Below are positions 1-5,701 of a DNA stretch of 9,940 bases, one piece after another. Source of the stretch: Conexibacter sp. GTDB lineage: Bacteria > Actinomycetota > Thermoleophilia > Solirubrobacterales > Solirubrobacteraceae. Position numbers and translations under genes: made by a program. Location of the stretch: NCBI GenBank assembly GCA_025964295.1, contig JAOPZD010000306.1:1-9940 (forward strand). The letters run 5' to 3'. Below the pieces are notes generated by a model. The model was not told where the DNA came from, ran no database searches, and saw only the letters and a list, made by a program, of their open reading frames with translations. Within the stretch, counting starts at the first letter, position 1; each line of letters begins with the position of its first letter.

Positions 1-434
1 CGCAGGCGCCCGAGGTGCCGTGCTGCGACGTGTGCGACCCGTCGCTGGTTCCGGCGTCGCCGTCGCGCGCCTTGGCCGGCGGTGCGGGCGGCAGCAGCGC
101 GGTCGCCGGCACGGCGCGCCACGCGTCGATCGAGGCCGCGATCCTGGCGGTCATCCGGGCGGCGCGGCCGTCGATCGGCCGCACGCGCGTGGCCGAGGTG
201 CTGCGCGGCGGGCAGGCCAAGGCGCTGCTGCGCAACTCGTGGGATGGCCTGCCGGAGTACGGGACCTACGCGCATCTGAGCGCCAAGAACGTCGTCGACC
301 GGATCGACGCGCTGATCGAGGCCGGCCAGCTGGCGTCGACCGGCGGCCCGCGTCCGGTGTTGCAGGTCACCGCCGCCGCGCCTGCGCCGCCGCCGCCTCC
401 GGGGCAGTCCGCGCTCTCCATCGAGGCCGCCTGA
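1..434 (+). CDS. recQ: RecQ-type ATP-dependent DNA helicase, C-terminal part (5' partial)
   Basis: The frame is open from the left edge (first full codon at position 3), so this is the tail of a longer gene. The first residues, QAPEVPCCDVCDP, match the end of the RecQ zinc-binding module, in which the last cysteines sit in a C-x2-C-D-x-C-type string. A low-complexity Ala/Gly linker follows, then a winged-helix RQC domain at about 115-370: VAEVLRGGQAKALLR, a Y-G tyrosine/glycine pair, and IDALIEAGQLASTGG, as in the RQC domains of bacterial RecQ. No HRDC domain follows; the protein ends about 20 residues after the RQC strand, so it is an HRDC-less RecQ. RecQ is a 3'-5' SF2 helicase of recombination and replication-fork repair. 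Compared with E. coli RecQ the zinc motif seems two residues short (adjacent CC). The stop TGA is one base before purN, suggesting co-transcription. The helicase core lies outside the window. Confidence 0.85.
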   Translation, partial: QAPEVPCCDVCDPSLVPASPSRALAGGAGGSSAVAGTARHASIEAAILAVIRAARPSIGRTRVAEVLRGGQAKALLRNSWDGLPEYGTYAHLSAKNVVDRIDALIEAGQLASTGGPRPVLQVTAAAPAPPPPPGQSALSIEAA

Positions 435-435
435 C

Positions 436-1050
436 GTGGGCGGTCAGCTGCGGGTCGGCGTCCTGGCCTCGGGCGCCGGGACGAACCTCCAGGCCCTGCT
501 CGACCACGTCCACGGCTTCGAGGCCAAGGTCGTCGCGGTCGCCTCCGACAAGCCCGCCGCCGTCGCGCTGGAGCGCGCGCGGCAGGCCGGCGTCCCGGCG
601 TCGGCGTTCCCGCGCGACGCCTTCCCGGACCGGCCGCTCCGCGACGCGGCGATCGGCGACTGGCTGGAGGCCCAAGGCGTCGAGCTCGTCGTCCTGGCCG
701 GCTACATGGCGATCCTCGACGCCGCGTTCATCGCTCGCTTCCGCGACCGCATCATCAACGTGCACCCCTCGCTGCTGCCGGCGTTCCCGGGCCTCGCCGC
801 TGTCCAGCAGGCGCTCGACTACGGGGTCAAGGTGGTCGGCGTCACCGTCCACTTCGTCGACGAGGGCGTCGACACGGGCGCGATCATCCTGCAGCGCGCG
901 ATCGAGCTGCCGGCCGCGGCCGAGGCCGCTGCCGTTCTCGAGGCGCTGCGGCCGCTGGAGCACGCGCTGCTGCCCGAGGCCGTGCGCCTGATCGCCGCCG
1001 GAAGCCTGCGTCGCGACCCGTCGCAGCCGCGCCGGGTCGTGGTCGAATAG
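436..1050 (+). CDS. purN: Phosphoribosylglycinamide formyltransferase (GART)
   Basis: This cytosolic enzyme transfers the formyl group of 10-formyl-THF to GAR, giving formyl-GAR in de novo purine synthesis. The 204 residues match the usual PurN length. Visible motifs are the phosphate-binding loop LASGAGTNLQALLD (10-23), GYMAIL (89-94), INVHPSLLPAFPG (107-119) with catalytic Asn108 and His110, and HFVDEGVDTGAIILQ (139-153) with catalytic Asp146. The GTG start at 436 lies one base after the recQ stop, with GAGG at 423-426 as a plausible ribosome binding site, so translation is probably coupled to recQ. purH, which commonly sits next to purN in actinobacteria, is 2.6 kb downstream here. The stop is TAG at 1048-1050. 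Confidence 0.96.
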   Translation: MGGQLRVGVLASGAGTNLQALLDHVHGFEAKVVAVASDKPAAVALERARQAGVPASAFPRDAFPDRPLRDAAIGDWLEAQGVELVVLAGYMAILDAAFIARFRDRIINVHPSLLPAFPGLAAVQQALDYGVKVVGVTVHFVDEGVDTGAIILQRAIELPAAAEAAAVLEALRPLEHALLPEAVRLIAAGSLRRDPSQPRRVVVE

Positions 1051-1056
1051 CGGTGC

Positions 1057-1086
1057 TGTCGATTTCGGGGCGTCCCGTTTGTCGTA
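1057..1086 (+). promoter_or_regulatory. Candidate ECF42-type sigma-factor promoter
   Basis: TGTCGA lies at 1057-1062 and GTCGTA at 1081-1086, 18 bases apart, directly upstream of the DGPF-sigma operon and just after the purN stop. ECF42 sigma factors are reported to recognise a TGTCGA -35 element and a CG(A/T)C-like -10 element upstream of DGPF genes, usually autoregulated. The -35 match is exact. The -10 match is only approximate, and the spacing is slightly long. Predicted transcription starts near 1093, leaving about 40 bases before the leader ORF. Confidence 0.5.
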
Positions 1087-1134
1087 GTTGGAGAACGGGC
1101 CGGTGACGGCTCCCACGACGAAGCGGAGGAAGCG

Positions 1135-1188
1135 ATGTTCGAGCAGTTCGAGGTGCCAGGCCTGACGCCGGCCGGAGCGGTGGCCTGA
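1135..1188 (+). CDS. 17-residue leader peptide coupled to the DGPF gene
   Basis: ATG at 1135 follows the best ribosome binding site of this region, GGAGG at 1125-1129 with a 5-base spacer. The encoded peptide is MFEQFEVPGLTPAGAVA. Its stop TGA at 1186-1188 overlaps the ATG of the next gene as TGATG. The DGPF start itself has only a weaker GGAG (1174-1177, 10 bases away). The arrangement looks like translational coupling, in which ribosomes terminating on the short ORF reinitiate on the DGPF ORF. I recognise no homologue of the peptide. It could be a leader, or the remnant N-terminus of a lost gene. At 17 codons, coding cannot be proven from composition. Confidence 0.4.
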   Translation: MFEQFEVPGLTPAGAVA

Positions 1189-1529
1189 TGCCCCAGTACG
1201 CGGTGCTCATGTTCGAGCGCGTCGCAGCGGAGGACCTGGCGCCGGAGGTCATGGCGGCACATGGCGCGCTGCCGGAGCGCGTCGCCGCGGCCGGCGGGCG
1301 GATCATCGCGGGGATGGCGCTGCAGCCGCCGTCCACGGCGACCTCGATCCGTGGAGAGCTCCTCACCGACGGGCCGTTCATCGAGACTAAGGAGGACGTC
1401 GGCGGCATCTTCGTGCTCGAGGCGCGCGACCTCGACCACGCCTTGGAGCTGGCGCGGATGACGCCGATCGTCGACGGCGGCGTCGAGGTGCGCCCGCTGA
1501 TCGACTTCCAGATCGTGGAGGCCACCTGA
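1188..1529 (+). CDS. DGPF-domain (YCII-related) protein
   Basis: This is a 113-residue ferredoxin-like-fold protein of the YCII/DGPF family. The signature TDGPFIETKE is at 60-69 (DGPF at 61-64). It is followed by the typical GGIFVLEARDLDHALELA strand-helix and a C-terminal VEVRPLIDF strand. The biochemical role of DGPF proteins is unknown. They are the standard genomic partners and targets of ECF42 sigma factors, which is exactly the neighbour here. The start overlaps the stop of the 17-codon leader ORF (TGATG). The 3' end overlaps the proposed CTG start of the sigma gene (CTGA at 1526-1529). Both overlaps imply one translationally coupled transcript. No catalytic site can be assigned; His25 is the only histidine. 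Confidence 0.9.
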   Translation: MPQYAVLMFERVAAEDLAPEVMAAHGALPERVAAAGGRIIAGMALQPPSTATSIRGELLTDGPFIETKEDVGGIFVLEARDLDHALELARMTPIVDGGVEVRPLIDFQIVEAT

Positions 1530-2752
1530 GCGCCGTCGAGCAGGCCGTCGCCGACGCGCACCGTCGCGAGTGGGCCATCGTGCTCGCCGCGACGGTGCGG
1601 GTCACGCGCGACCTCGACGCGGCGGAGGAGGCCGTCCAGGACGCCTACGTCGCCGCGCTGCAGCAGTGGGCGCGCGACGGGATCCCGCAGCGTCCCGGCG
1701 CGTGGCTGACCACCGTCGCCCGGCGCGGCGCGCTCAACGCGCTGGCCCGCCGCGCGACGCTCCGGGCCAAGCTGCCGCTCCTGCTCGTCCCCGAGGCGAC
1801 CGACATGCCCGACCTCATCGACGACCACGACGCGATCGGCGACGACCGCCTGCGGCTGATCTTCACCTGCTGCCACCCGGCGCTGGCGCGCGAGGCGCAG
1901 GTCGCGCTGACGCTGCGCCTGGTGTGCGGCGTGGCGACGGCCGACATCGCGCAACTGCTGCTCGTCACCGAGCCGACGATGGCCGCGCGGCTGACGCGGG
2001 CCAAGCGGAAGGTCGCCGCGGCCGGCATCCCGTACGCCGTGCCGGGGCCCCGCGAGCTGCCCGTGCGCCTGGACGCCGCGCTGACCGTCGTCCACCTGCT
2101 TGCGACGACCGGCCACGCGGCGCCGTCGGGCGACGTGCTCGTACGGGTCGAGCCGGGCGACCGCGGGCTGGACCTCGCCCGCATGCTCCACGCGCTGCTG
2201 CCGGCCGCCGGCGAGGCCGCCGGGCTGCTCGCGCTGCTGCACGTCCACCACGCGCGCCGCGCGACCCGGACCGATGGCGCCGGCCGGTTCGTGCGCCTGG
2301 CCGACCAGGACCGCACGGCCTGGGACCGCGACGAGATCGCGGAGGCCGACCGGCTGCTCGTCGCGACGCTGCGCGCCGGCCCGCCCGGGCGCTTCACGCT
2401 GCAGGCCGCGATCGCCGCCATCCACGCCCAGGCCCCGAGCTACGCGGAGACCGACTGGCCCCAGATCCTCACGCTCTACGACGCGCTGCTGCGGGCATGG
2501 CCCTCGCCGGTCGTCGCGCTGAACCGCACGGTCGCGCTGGCGATGGTCGACGGCCCGCAAGCCGCGCTGCGGGAGATCGAGGCGCTCGAAGACGACGGCC
2601 GGCTCGCCGGCTACCGCTACCTGCCCTCCACCAAGGCCGACCTCCTGCGCCGCCTCGGCCGCCACGCCGAAGCCGCCGACGCCTACCGCACCGCCCTGGC
2701 CCTCACCGACAACGCCGCCGAGCAGGCCTTCCTGCTCGAGCAGCTCGCCTGA
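1526..2752 (+). CDS. ECF sigma factor of the ECF42 type with C-terminal TPR-like extension
   Basis: 408 residues if begun at CTG 1526. Region sigma2 is about 1-85, with DLDAAEEAVQDAY (29-41) and the family signature RPGAWLTTVAR (56-66). Region sigma4 is about 113-165, from FTCCHPALAREAQVALTLRL to AKRK (159-162). A long helical TPR-like C-terminal extension follows to 408, containing DWPQILTLYDALL, SPVVALNRTVALAM, GYRYLPSTKADLLRRLGRHA and AYRTALALTDNAA. This architecture, the length and the DGPF neighbour define ECF42. The extension, rather than a separate anti-sigma factor, is thought to control activity; no anti-sigma gene is present. Start choice: the first GTG (1580) would remove EQAVADAHRREWAI, part of the conserved N-terminus. 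The frame stays open upstream and the only plausible initiator is CTG 1526, which overlaps the DGPF stop and lies 4 bases after GGAGG (1517-1521). The usual FNEGY-like motif after sigma4 reads LATTGHA (192-198). Confidence 0.92.
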   Translation: MSAVEQAVADAHRREWAIVLAATVRVTRDLDAAEEAVQDAYVAALQQWARDGIPQRPGAWLTTVARRGALNALARRATLRAKLPLLLVPEATDMPDLIDDHDAIGDDRLRLIFTCCHPALAREAQVALTLRLVCGVATADIAQLLLVTEPTMAARLTRAKRKVAAAGIPYAVPGPRELPVRLDAALTVVHLLATTGHAAPSGDVLVRVEPGDRGLDLARMLHALLPAAGEAAGLLALLHVHHARRATRTDGAGRFVRLADQDRTAWDRDEIAEADRLLVATLRAGPPGRFTLQAAIAAIHAQAPSYAETDWPQILTLYDALLRAWPSPVVALNRTVALAMVDGPQAALREIEALEDDGRLAGYRYLPSTKADLLRRLGRHAEAADAYRTALALTDNAAEQAFLLEQLA

Positions 2753-2763
2753 GCCTCTCCCAC

Positions 2764-2808
2764 GGGCCGCTCGCCGGCGTGGCCCCGTCCCACTGCGGCG
2801 AGCGGCCC
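2764..2808. terminator. Hairpin terminator between convergent genes
   Basis: A perfect 13-bp inverted repeat, GGGCCGCTCGCCG (2764-2776) and CGGCGAGCGGCCC (2796-2808), encloses a 19-base loop. The loop can itself form a 4-bp GTGG/CCAC helix (2779-2782 with 2790-2793). It begins 12 bases after the sigma-factor stop and ends 18 bases before the stop of the minus-strand gene. That position suits bidirectional termination. There is no T-tract, as is common in high-GC actinobacteria. Confidence 0.7.
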
Positions 2809-2826
2809 TGGGAAGGCGGTGAAGTC

Positions 2827-3252
2827 CTAGTCGTCGCCGCCGGAAGGATGGCCGGGCATGCGGCTGCCGACCGGATCGTCGCGCCGCGTCGGAGCGTCGT
2901 CGCCGGAAGCGCTCGGAGCGTCGTCGCCCGCTCCGTCGCCCGCGTCGTCGCCGGAGGCCGTCGCTGCGTCGCCCTCGCCTTCGCCCTCCGTCGCATCGCG
3001 CTCCGTCGCGCCCTCGCCGTCCCCGTGCTCGCCGATCGCCCCTTCCGGGTCCTCGCCCTGGCCCGGGGCGCCGCGGGTCTCCTCCCAGTCGCCGGCGACC
3101 TCCTCGGCGGGCATGGCCTCCTCGCGGCGGGCCTGAGCGGCCTTCTGCGCGTCGGAGATGTGGTCGTCGAGCCGGTCGAGGTTGTGCTCGAGCTCGTCGG
3201 CCGTCCGCTCCAGCTTGGCTGCGGGGTCGCCGCCCTGTCCGCTCTCGGTCAT
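2827..3252 (-). CDS. Small acidic protein with coiled N-terminus and disordered Asp/Glu/Gly tail
   Basis: 141 residues from ATG at 3252. Residues 1-45 form a heptad-like amphipathic helix (AAKLERTADELEHNLDRLDD, then HISDAQKAAQARREEA). A short motif AEEVAGDWEETRGAP follows; similar small actinobacterial proteins of unknown function have a comparable helix-plus-GDWE/acidic layout. Residues about 62-141 are low-complexity and strongly acidic (GEGEGDAATASGDDAGDGAG and GDDAPSASGDDAPT), almost certainly disordered. The tail is reflected in DNA by short GTCGTCGCC-type repeats. There is no signal peptide or membrane segment. It lies 29 bp downstream of the SnoaL-like gene on the same strand. An alternative GTG start at 3285 would overlap that gene's stop (GTGA) and give 152 residues. 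Function not recognised. Confidence 0.7.
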   Translation of the reverse strand: MTESGQGGDPAAKLERTADELEHNLDRLDDHISDAQKAAQARREEAMPAEEVAGDWEETRGAPGQGEDPEGAIGEHGDGEGATERDATEGEGEGDAATASGDDAGDGAGDDAPSASGDDAPTRRDDPVGSRMPGHPSGGDD

Positions 3253-3264
3253 GGATGCAGATTT

Positions 3265-3276
3265 CCCGCCGGCGGG
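3265..3276. repeat. 12-bp perfect palindrome CCCGCCGGCGGG
   Basis: The palindrome sits in the 29-bp gap between the two minus-strand genes. It is an uninterrupted dyad, so it cannot form a good RNA hairpin without opening its centre; it could be a protein-binding site. In DNA this rich in G and C, chance occurrence is quite possible. Confidence 0.25.
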
Positions 3277-3281
3277 CGATC

Positions 3282-3659
3282 TCACTCCTCGCGCCAGACC
3301 GGCTGCACCGCCACCGACGCGAGGCGCCACCCGGCCGCGGTCCGGACGGCGTCGAAGGCGTAGCGCCCGCCGAGCGTCGTCGGTCCGGGCGGCGTGTCGG
3401 CGCCGCGGACGAAGTGGCCGACGATGTTCGCCGTCACCCGCGCGCGGTCGCCGTCGACGTCGGCGAGCACGTTGGCGATCAGGTGCTGCGTCGGCAGCGC
3501 GTGGTTCTCCCGCGCCTGGGCGACGAGCGCGTCGCGCCCGCGCACCTCGCCGCCGGGGGTGGACGCCGTGGCATCGGCGGTGAGGATCGCCTCGGGGTCG
3601 CCCTCGGCGCGGCCGTCGAGCCAGCGGCCGAGGCGGCTGACGAATACCATCGGGCCCAT
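3282..3659 (-). CDS. SnoaL-like / NTF2-fold protein
   Basis: 125 residues from ATG 3659, or 122 from the second ATG at 3650. The pattern is a SnoaL-type alpha+beta cone: an N-terminal helix RLGRWLDGRAEGD, a strand-turn region TPGGEVRGRDALVAQ, HLIANVLADVDGDRARVTAN, then GGRYAFDAVRTAAGWRLASV leading into the last strand. The family includes polyketide cyclases, dehydratases, isomerases and many small-ligand binders. The substrate cannot be deduced here, and no convincing catalytic Asp/His pair is obvious. The in-frame extension upstream of 3659 is antisense to purH and is excluded. Its ATG (3657-3659 region) overlaps the purH ATG on the other strand (CATG), so the two genes start head to head. 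The acidic-protein gene follows 29 bp downstream. Confidence 0.8.
   Translation of the reverse strand: MGPMVFVSRLGRWLDGRAEGDPEAILTADATASTPGGEVRGRDALVAQARENHALPTQHLIANVLADVDGDRARVTANIVGHFVRGADTPPGPTTLGGRYAFDAVRTAAGWRLASVAVQPVWREE
3645..3650 (+). promoter_or_regulatory. -10 element TACCAT for a leaderless purH mRNA
   Basis: TACCAT fits the actinobacterial TANNNT -10 consensus and is followed by exactly 7 bases before the purH ATG (3658). Transcription would therefore start at or next to the A of ATG. No Shine-Dalgarno sequence precedes purH, which agrees with leaderless initiation. No clear -35 is visible. The same 7-base geometry recurs at 7346-7359. Confidence 0.5.
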
Positions 3660-5247
3660 GGCCTCAGAGACCTCGCCCGAGGCGCCGACCGCGCCCGGCG
3701 CCGTCCGCATCCAGCGCGCCCTGCTGTCGGTCTCCGACAAGCGGGGGATCGTCGACTTCGCCAAGGGGCTCGCGGAGCTCGGCGTCGAGATCGTCTCGAC
3801 CGGCGGGACCGCCGCGGCGCTGACCGAGGCGGGCATCGAGGTCCGGGCCATCGACGACTTCACCGGCTTCCCCGAGATCATGGACGGCCGCGTCAAGACG
3901 CTGCACCCCAAGCTCTACGCCGGCCTCCTCGCCGTCCGCGACAACGAGGACCACCTGCAGCAGGCCGAGGCCAACGACATCGAGTTCGTCGACCTCGTCT
4001 GCGTCAACCTCTACCCGTTCGAGCGCACCGCGGCCAAGCGCGGCGTCGGCGAGGCCGAGGTCATCGAGAACATCGACATCGGCGGCCCCACGATGCTGCG
4101 CGCGGCGGCCAAGAACCACGCCTACGCCGCGGTCGTCGTCAAGCCGGAGTCCTACGACGCGGTGATCGAGGAGCTGCGCGACGCCGGCGGGACGCTGTCG
4201 ATGCCGACCCGCGAGTCGCTGGCCGCCGAGGCCTTCGCCTACACCGCGCGCTACGACACCGCGATCGCCCGTTGGTTCGCGGAGAAGAGCGAGGACTTCC
4301 CGCCGCTGGTCATCCGCGCCTTCGAGAAGGTCGTCGACCTGCCCTACGGCGAGAACCCGCACCAGCGCGCGGCGTACTACTCACAGGTCGGGACGCGCAT
4401 GAACGTGCTGTCCCAGGTCAAGCAGCACCACGGCAAGCAGATCTCCTACAACAACATCCTGGACCTCGACGCCGCGCGCGGGATGGTGCGCGACTTCGAG
4501 GTCCCGGCCTGCGCGATCGTCAAGCACAACAACCCGTGCGGCGTCGCCCTCGGCGCCACGGCCGAGCAGGCCTACGCCAGCGCGTTCGCGACCGATCCGA
4601 TGAGCGCCTACGGCGGCGTCATCGCGCTCAACCGCAAGGTCGACAAGGCCACCGCCGAGCGCCTGCACCAGCAGTTCGTCGAGGTCCTGATCGCTCCCGG
4701 CTACGACGACGACGCGCTCGCCGTCCTGACCCAGAAGCAGAACATCCGGATCCTCGAGGACCAGGAGCGCCGGCTGCCCGCGCTCGGCGAGCCCGACATC
4801 CGCCAGGTCACCGGCGGCCTGCTGGTCCAGGACCGCGACAACTCGCGCGACGAGCGCGAGGACATGGAGGTCGTGACCGAGCGCCGGCCGACCGAGAAGG
4901 AGTGGGCCGACCTCCTGTTCGCCTGGCGCGTGTCGCGCCACGTGAAGTCCAACGCGATCGTCGTCGCCCGCGATCTGGCGACGCTCGGCATCGGCGCCGG
5001 CCAGATGAGCCGCGTGGACTCGGTGCGGCTGTCCGTCGAGAAGTCCCAGGCCGACACGCTGCAGGGCGCGTCGCTGGCCTCCGACGCCTTCTTCCCCTTC
5101 GCCGACGGCCCGGAGCTCGCGATCAACGCCGGCGTCACGGCGGTCATCCAGCCGGGCGGCAGCGTGCGCGACGACGAGGTCGTCACCGCGGCCGACGCCG
5201 CCGGCGTCGCGATGGTCTTCACCAAGCGCCGGCACTTCCGGCACTAG
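3658..5247 (+). CDS. purH: Bifunctional AICAR formyltransferase / IMP cyclohydrolase
   Basis: 529 residues, the standard PurH length. It catalyses the last two steps to IMP: formylation of AICAR with 10-formyl-THF, then ring closure. The N-terminal cyclohydrolase (MGS-like) domain shows LLSVSDKRGIVDFA (22-35), STGGT (47-51) and GRVKTLHPKLYAGLL (77-91). The C-terminal transformylase domain shows GENPHQRAAYYS, YNNILDLDAA, VKHNNPCG with the catalytic Lys289-His290 pair, DPMSAYGGVIALNR, GQMSRVDSV (448-456), LASDAFFPFADGPE and the C-terminus RRHFRH. The penultimate motif reads TKRRHFRH where TGxRHFRH is usual. ATG 3658 is chosen because all upstream in-frame sequence is antisense to the SnoaL-like gene. 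The Rid-family gene follows after 6 bases, so they are probably co-transcribed. Confidence 0.97.
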   Translation: MASETSPEAPTAPGAVRIQRALLSVSDKRGIVDFAKGLAELGVEIVSTGGTAAALTEAGIEVRAIDDFTGFPEIMDGRVKTLHPKLYAGLLAVRDNEDHLQQAEANDIEFVDLVCVNLYPFERTAAKRGVGEAEVIENIDIGGPTMLRAAAKNHAYAAVVVKPESYDAVIEELRDAGGTLSMPTRESLAAEAFAYTARYDTAIARWFAEKSEDFPPLVIRAFEKVVDLPYGENPHQRAAYYSQVGTRMNVLSQVKQHHGKQISYNNILDLDAARGMVRDFEVPACAIVKHNNPCGVALGATAEQAYASAFATDPMSAYGGVIALNRKVDKATAERLHQQFVEVLIAPGYDDDALAVLTQKQNIRILEDQERRLPALGEPDIRQVTGGLLVQDRDNSRDEREDMEVVTERRPTEKEWADLLFAWRVSRHVKSNAIVVARDLATLGIGAGQMSRVDSVRLSVEKSQADTLQGASLASDAFFPFADGPELAINAGVTAVIQPGGSVRDDEVVTAADAAGVAMVFTKRRHFRH

Positions 5248-5253
5248 GCGCGC

Positions 5254-5640
5254 GTGGAGCGCCTCGGCAGCGACCCGCCCGGCCCCTACGAGGCCACCGT
5301 CGGCTACTCCCGGGTCGTGCGCTCCGGCCCGCACGTCTGGGTCGCCGGCTGCACGTCGGTCGACGAGGACGGCGTGGTGCAGGGCGTCACGGCCGGCGAG
5401 CAGATGGCGATCGCGCTGCAGGTCGTCGTCGCGTCGCTGGAGCGCGTGGGGGCCAGCGCGCGGGACGTCGTCCGGACGCGCATGTTCACCACCGACATCG
5501 CCCGCGCCGGTGAGATCGGCCGCGCCCACGGCGCGGTCTTCGGCGACGTCCGGCCGGTCACCGCGATGTACGAGGTCAGCGGCTTCATCGACCCGCGGAT
5601 GCTGGTCGAGGTCGAGGCCGAGGCGTTCGTCGAAGCGTGA
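5254..5640 (+). CDS. Rid-family (RidA/YjgF-like) protein lacking the deaminase arginine
   Basis: 128 residues with the Rid fold. Motifs are GPHVWVAGCTSVDEDG (25-40), a long helix (48-66) followed by ASARDVVRTRMFTTD (67-81), FGDVRPVTAMYEV (96-108) and a C-terminal FIDPRMLVEVEAEAFV. RidA itself hydrolyses reactive enamine/imine intermediates with the Arg of the PARSCVEV motif. Here the equivalent position is Thr103 (PVTAMYEV). Rid subfamilies without that arginine lack imine deaminase activity and have unknown roles, so classical RidA function should not be assumed. The GTG start is 6 bases after the purH stop. That spacing suggests co-expression and perhaps a link to nucleotide or amine metabolism, though other Rid genes are linked to many pathways. 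Confidence 0.9.
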   Translation: MERLGSDPPGPYEATVGYSRVVRSGPHVWVAGCTSVDEDGVVQGVTAGEQMAIALQVVVASLERVGASARDVVRTRMFTTDIARAGEIGRAHGAVFGDVRPVTAMYEVSGFIDPRMLVEVEAEAFVEA

Positions 5641-5701
5641 TTGACGCCCGTAGCAGGGCCTTCGCCTTCCGTCCGGTGCGTCGCGCAACCTTCGCCGCCG
5701 C

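Noticed and set aside
884..2665. 593-codon open frame on the minus strand across DGPF and sigma genes
   Set aside because: It is antisense to two well-supported genes, with Arg/Gly/Ala-rich nonsense composition typical of shadow frames in GC-rich DNA.
1570..3363. 597-codon plus-strand frame overlapping the sigma factor and continuing past it
   Set aside because: It is out of frame with the recognisable sigma factor and then antisense to the acidic protein; it exists because stops are rare at this GC content.
5641..5669. TTGACG at 5641 as a -35 box for the helicase
   Set aside because: No TANNNT-type -10 lies 16-19 bases downstream; the match overlaps the Rid gene stop and is probably chance.
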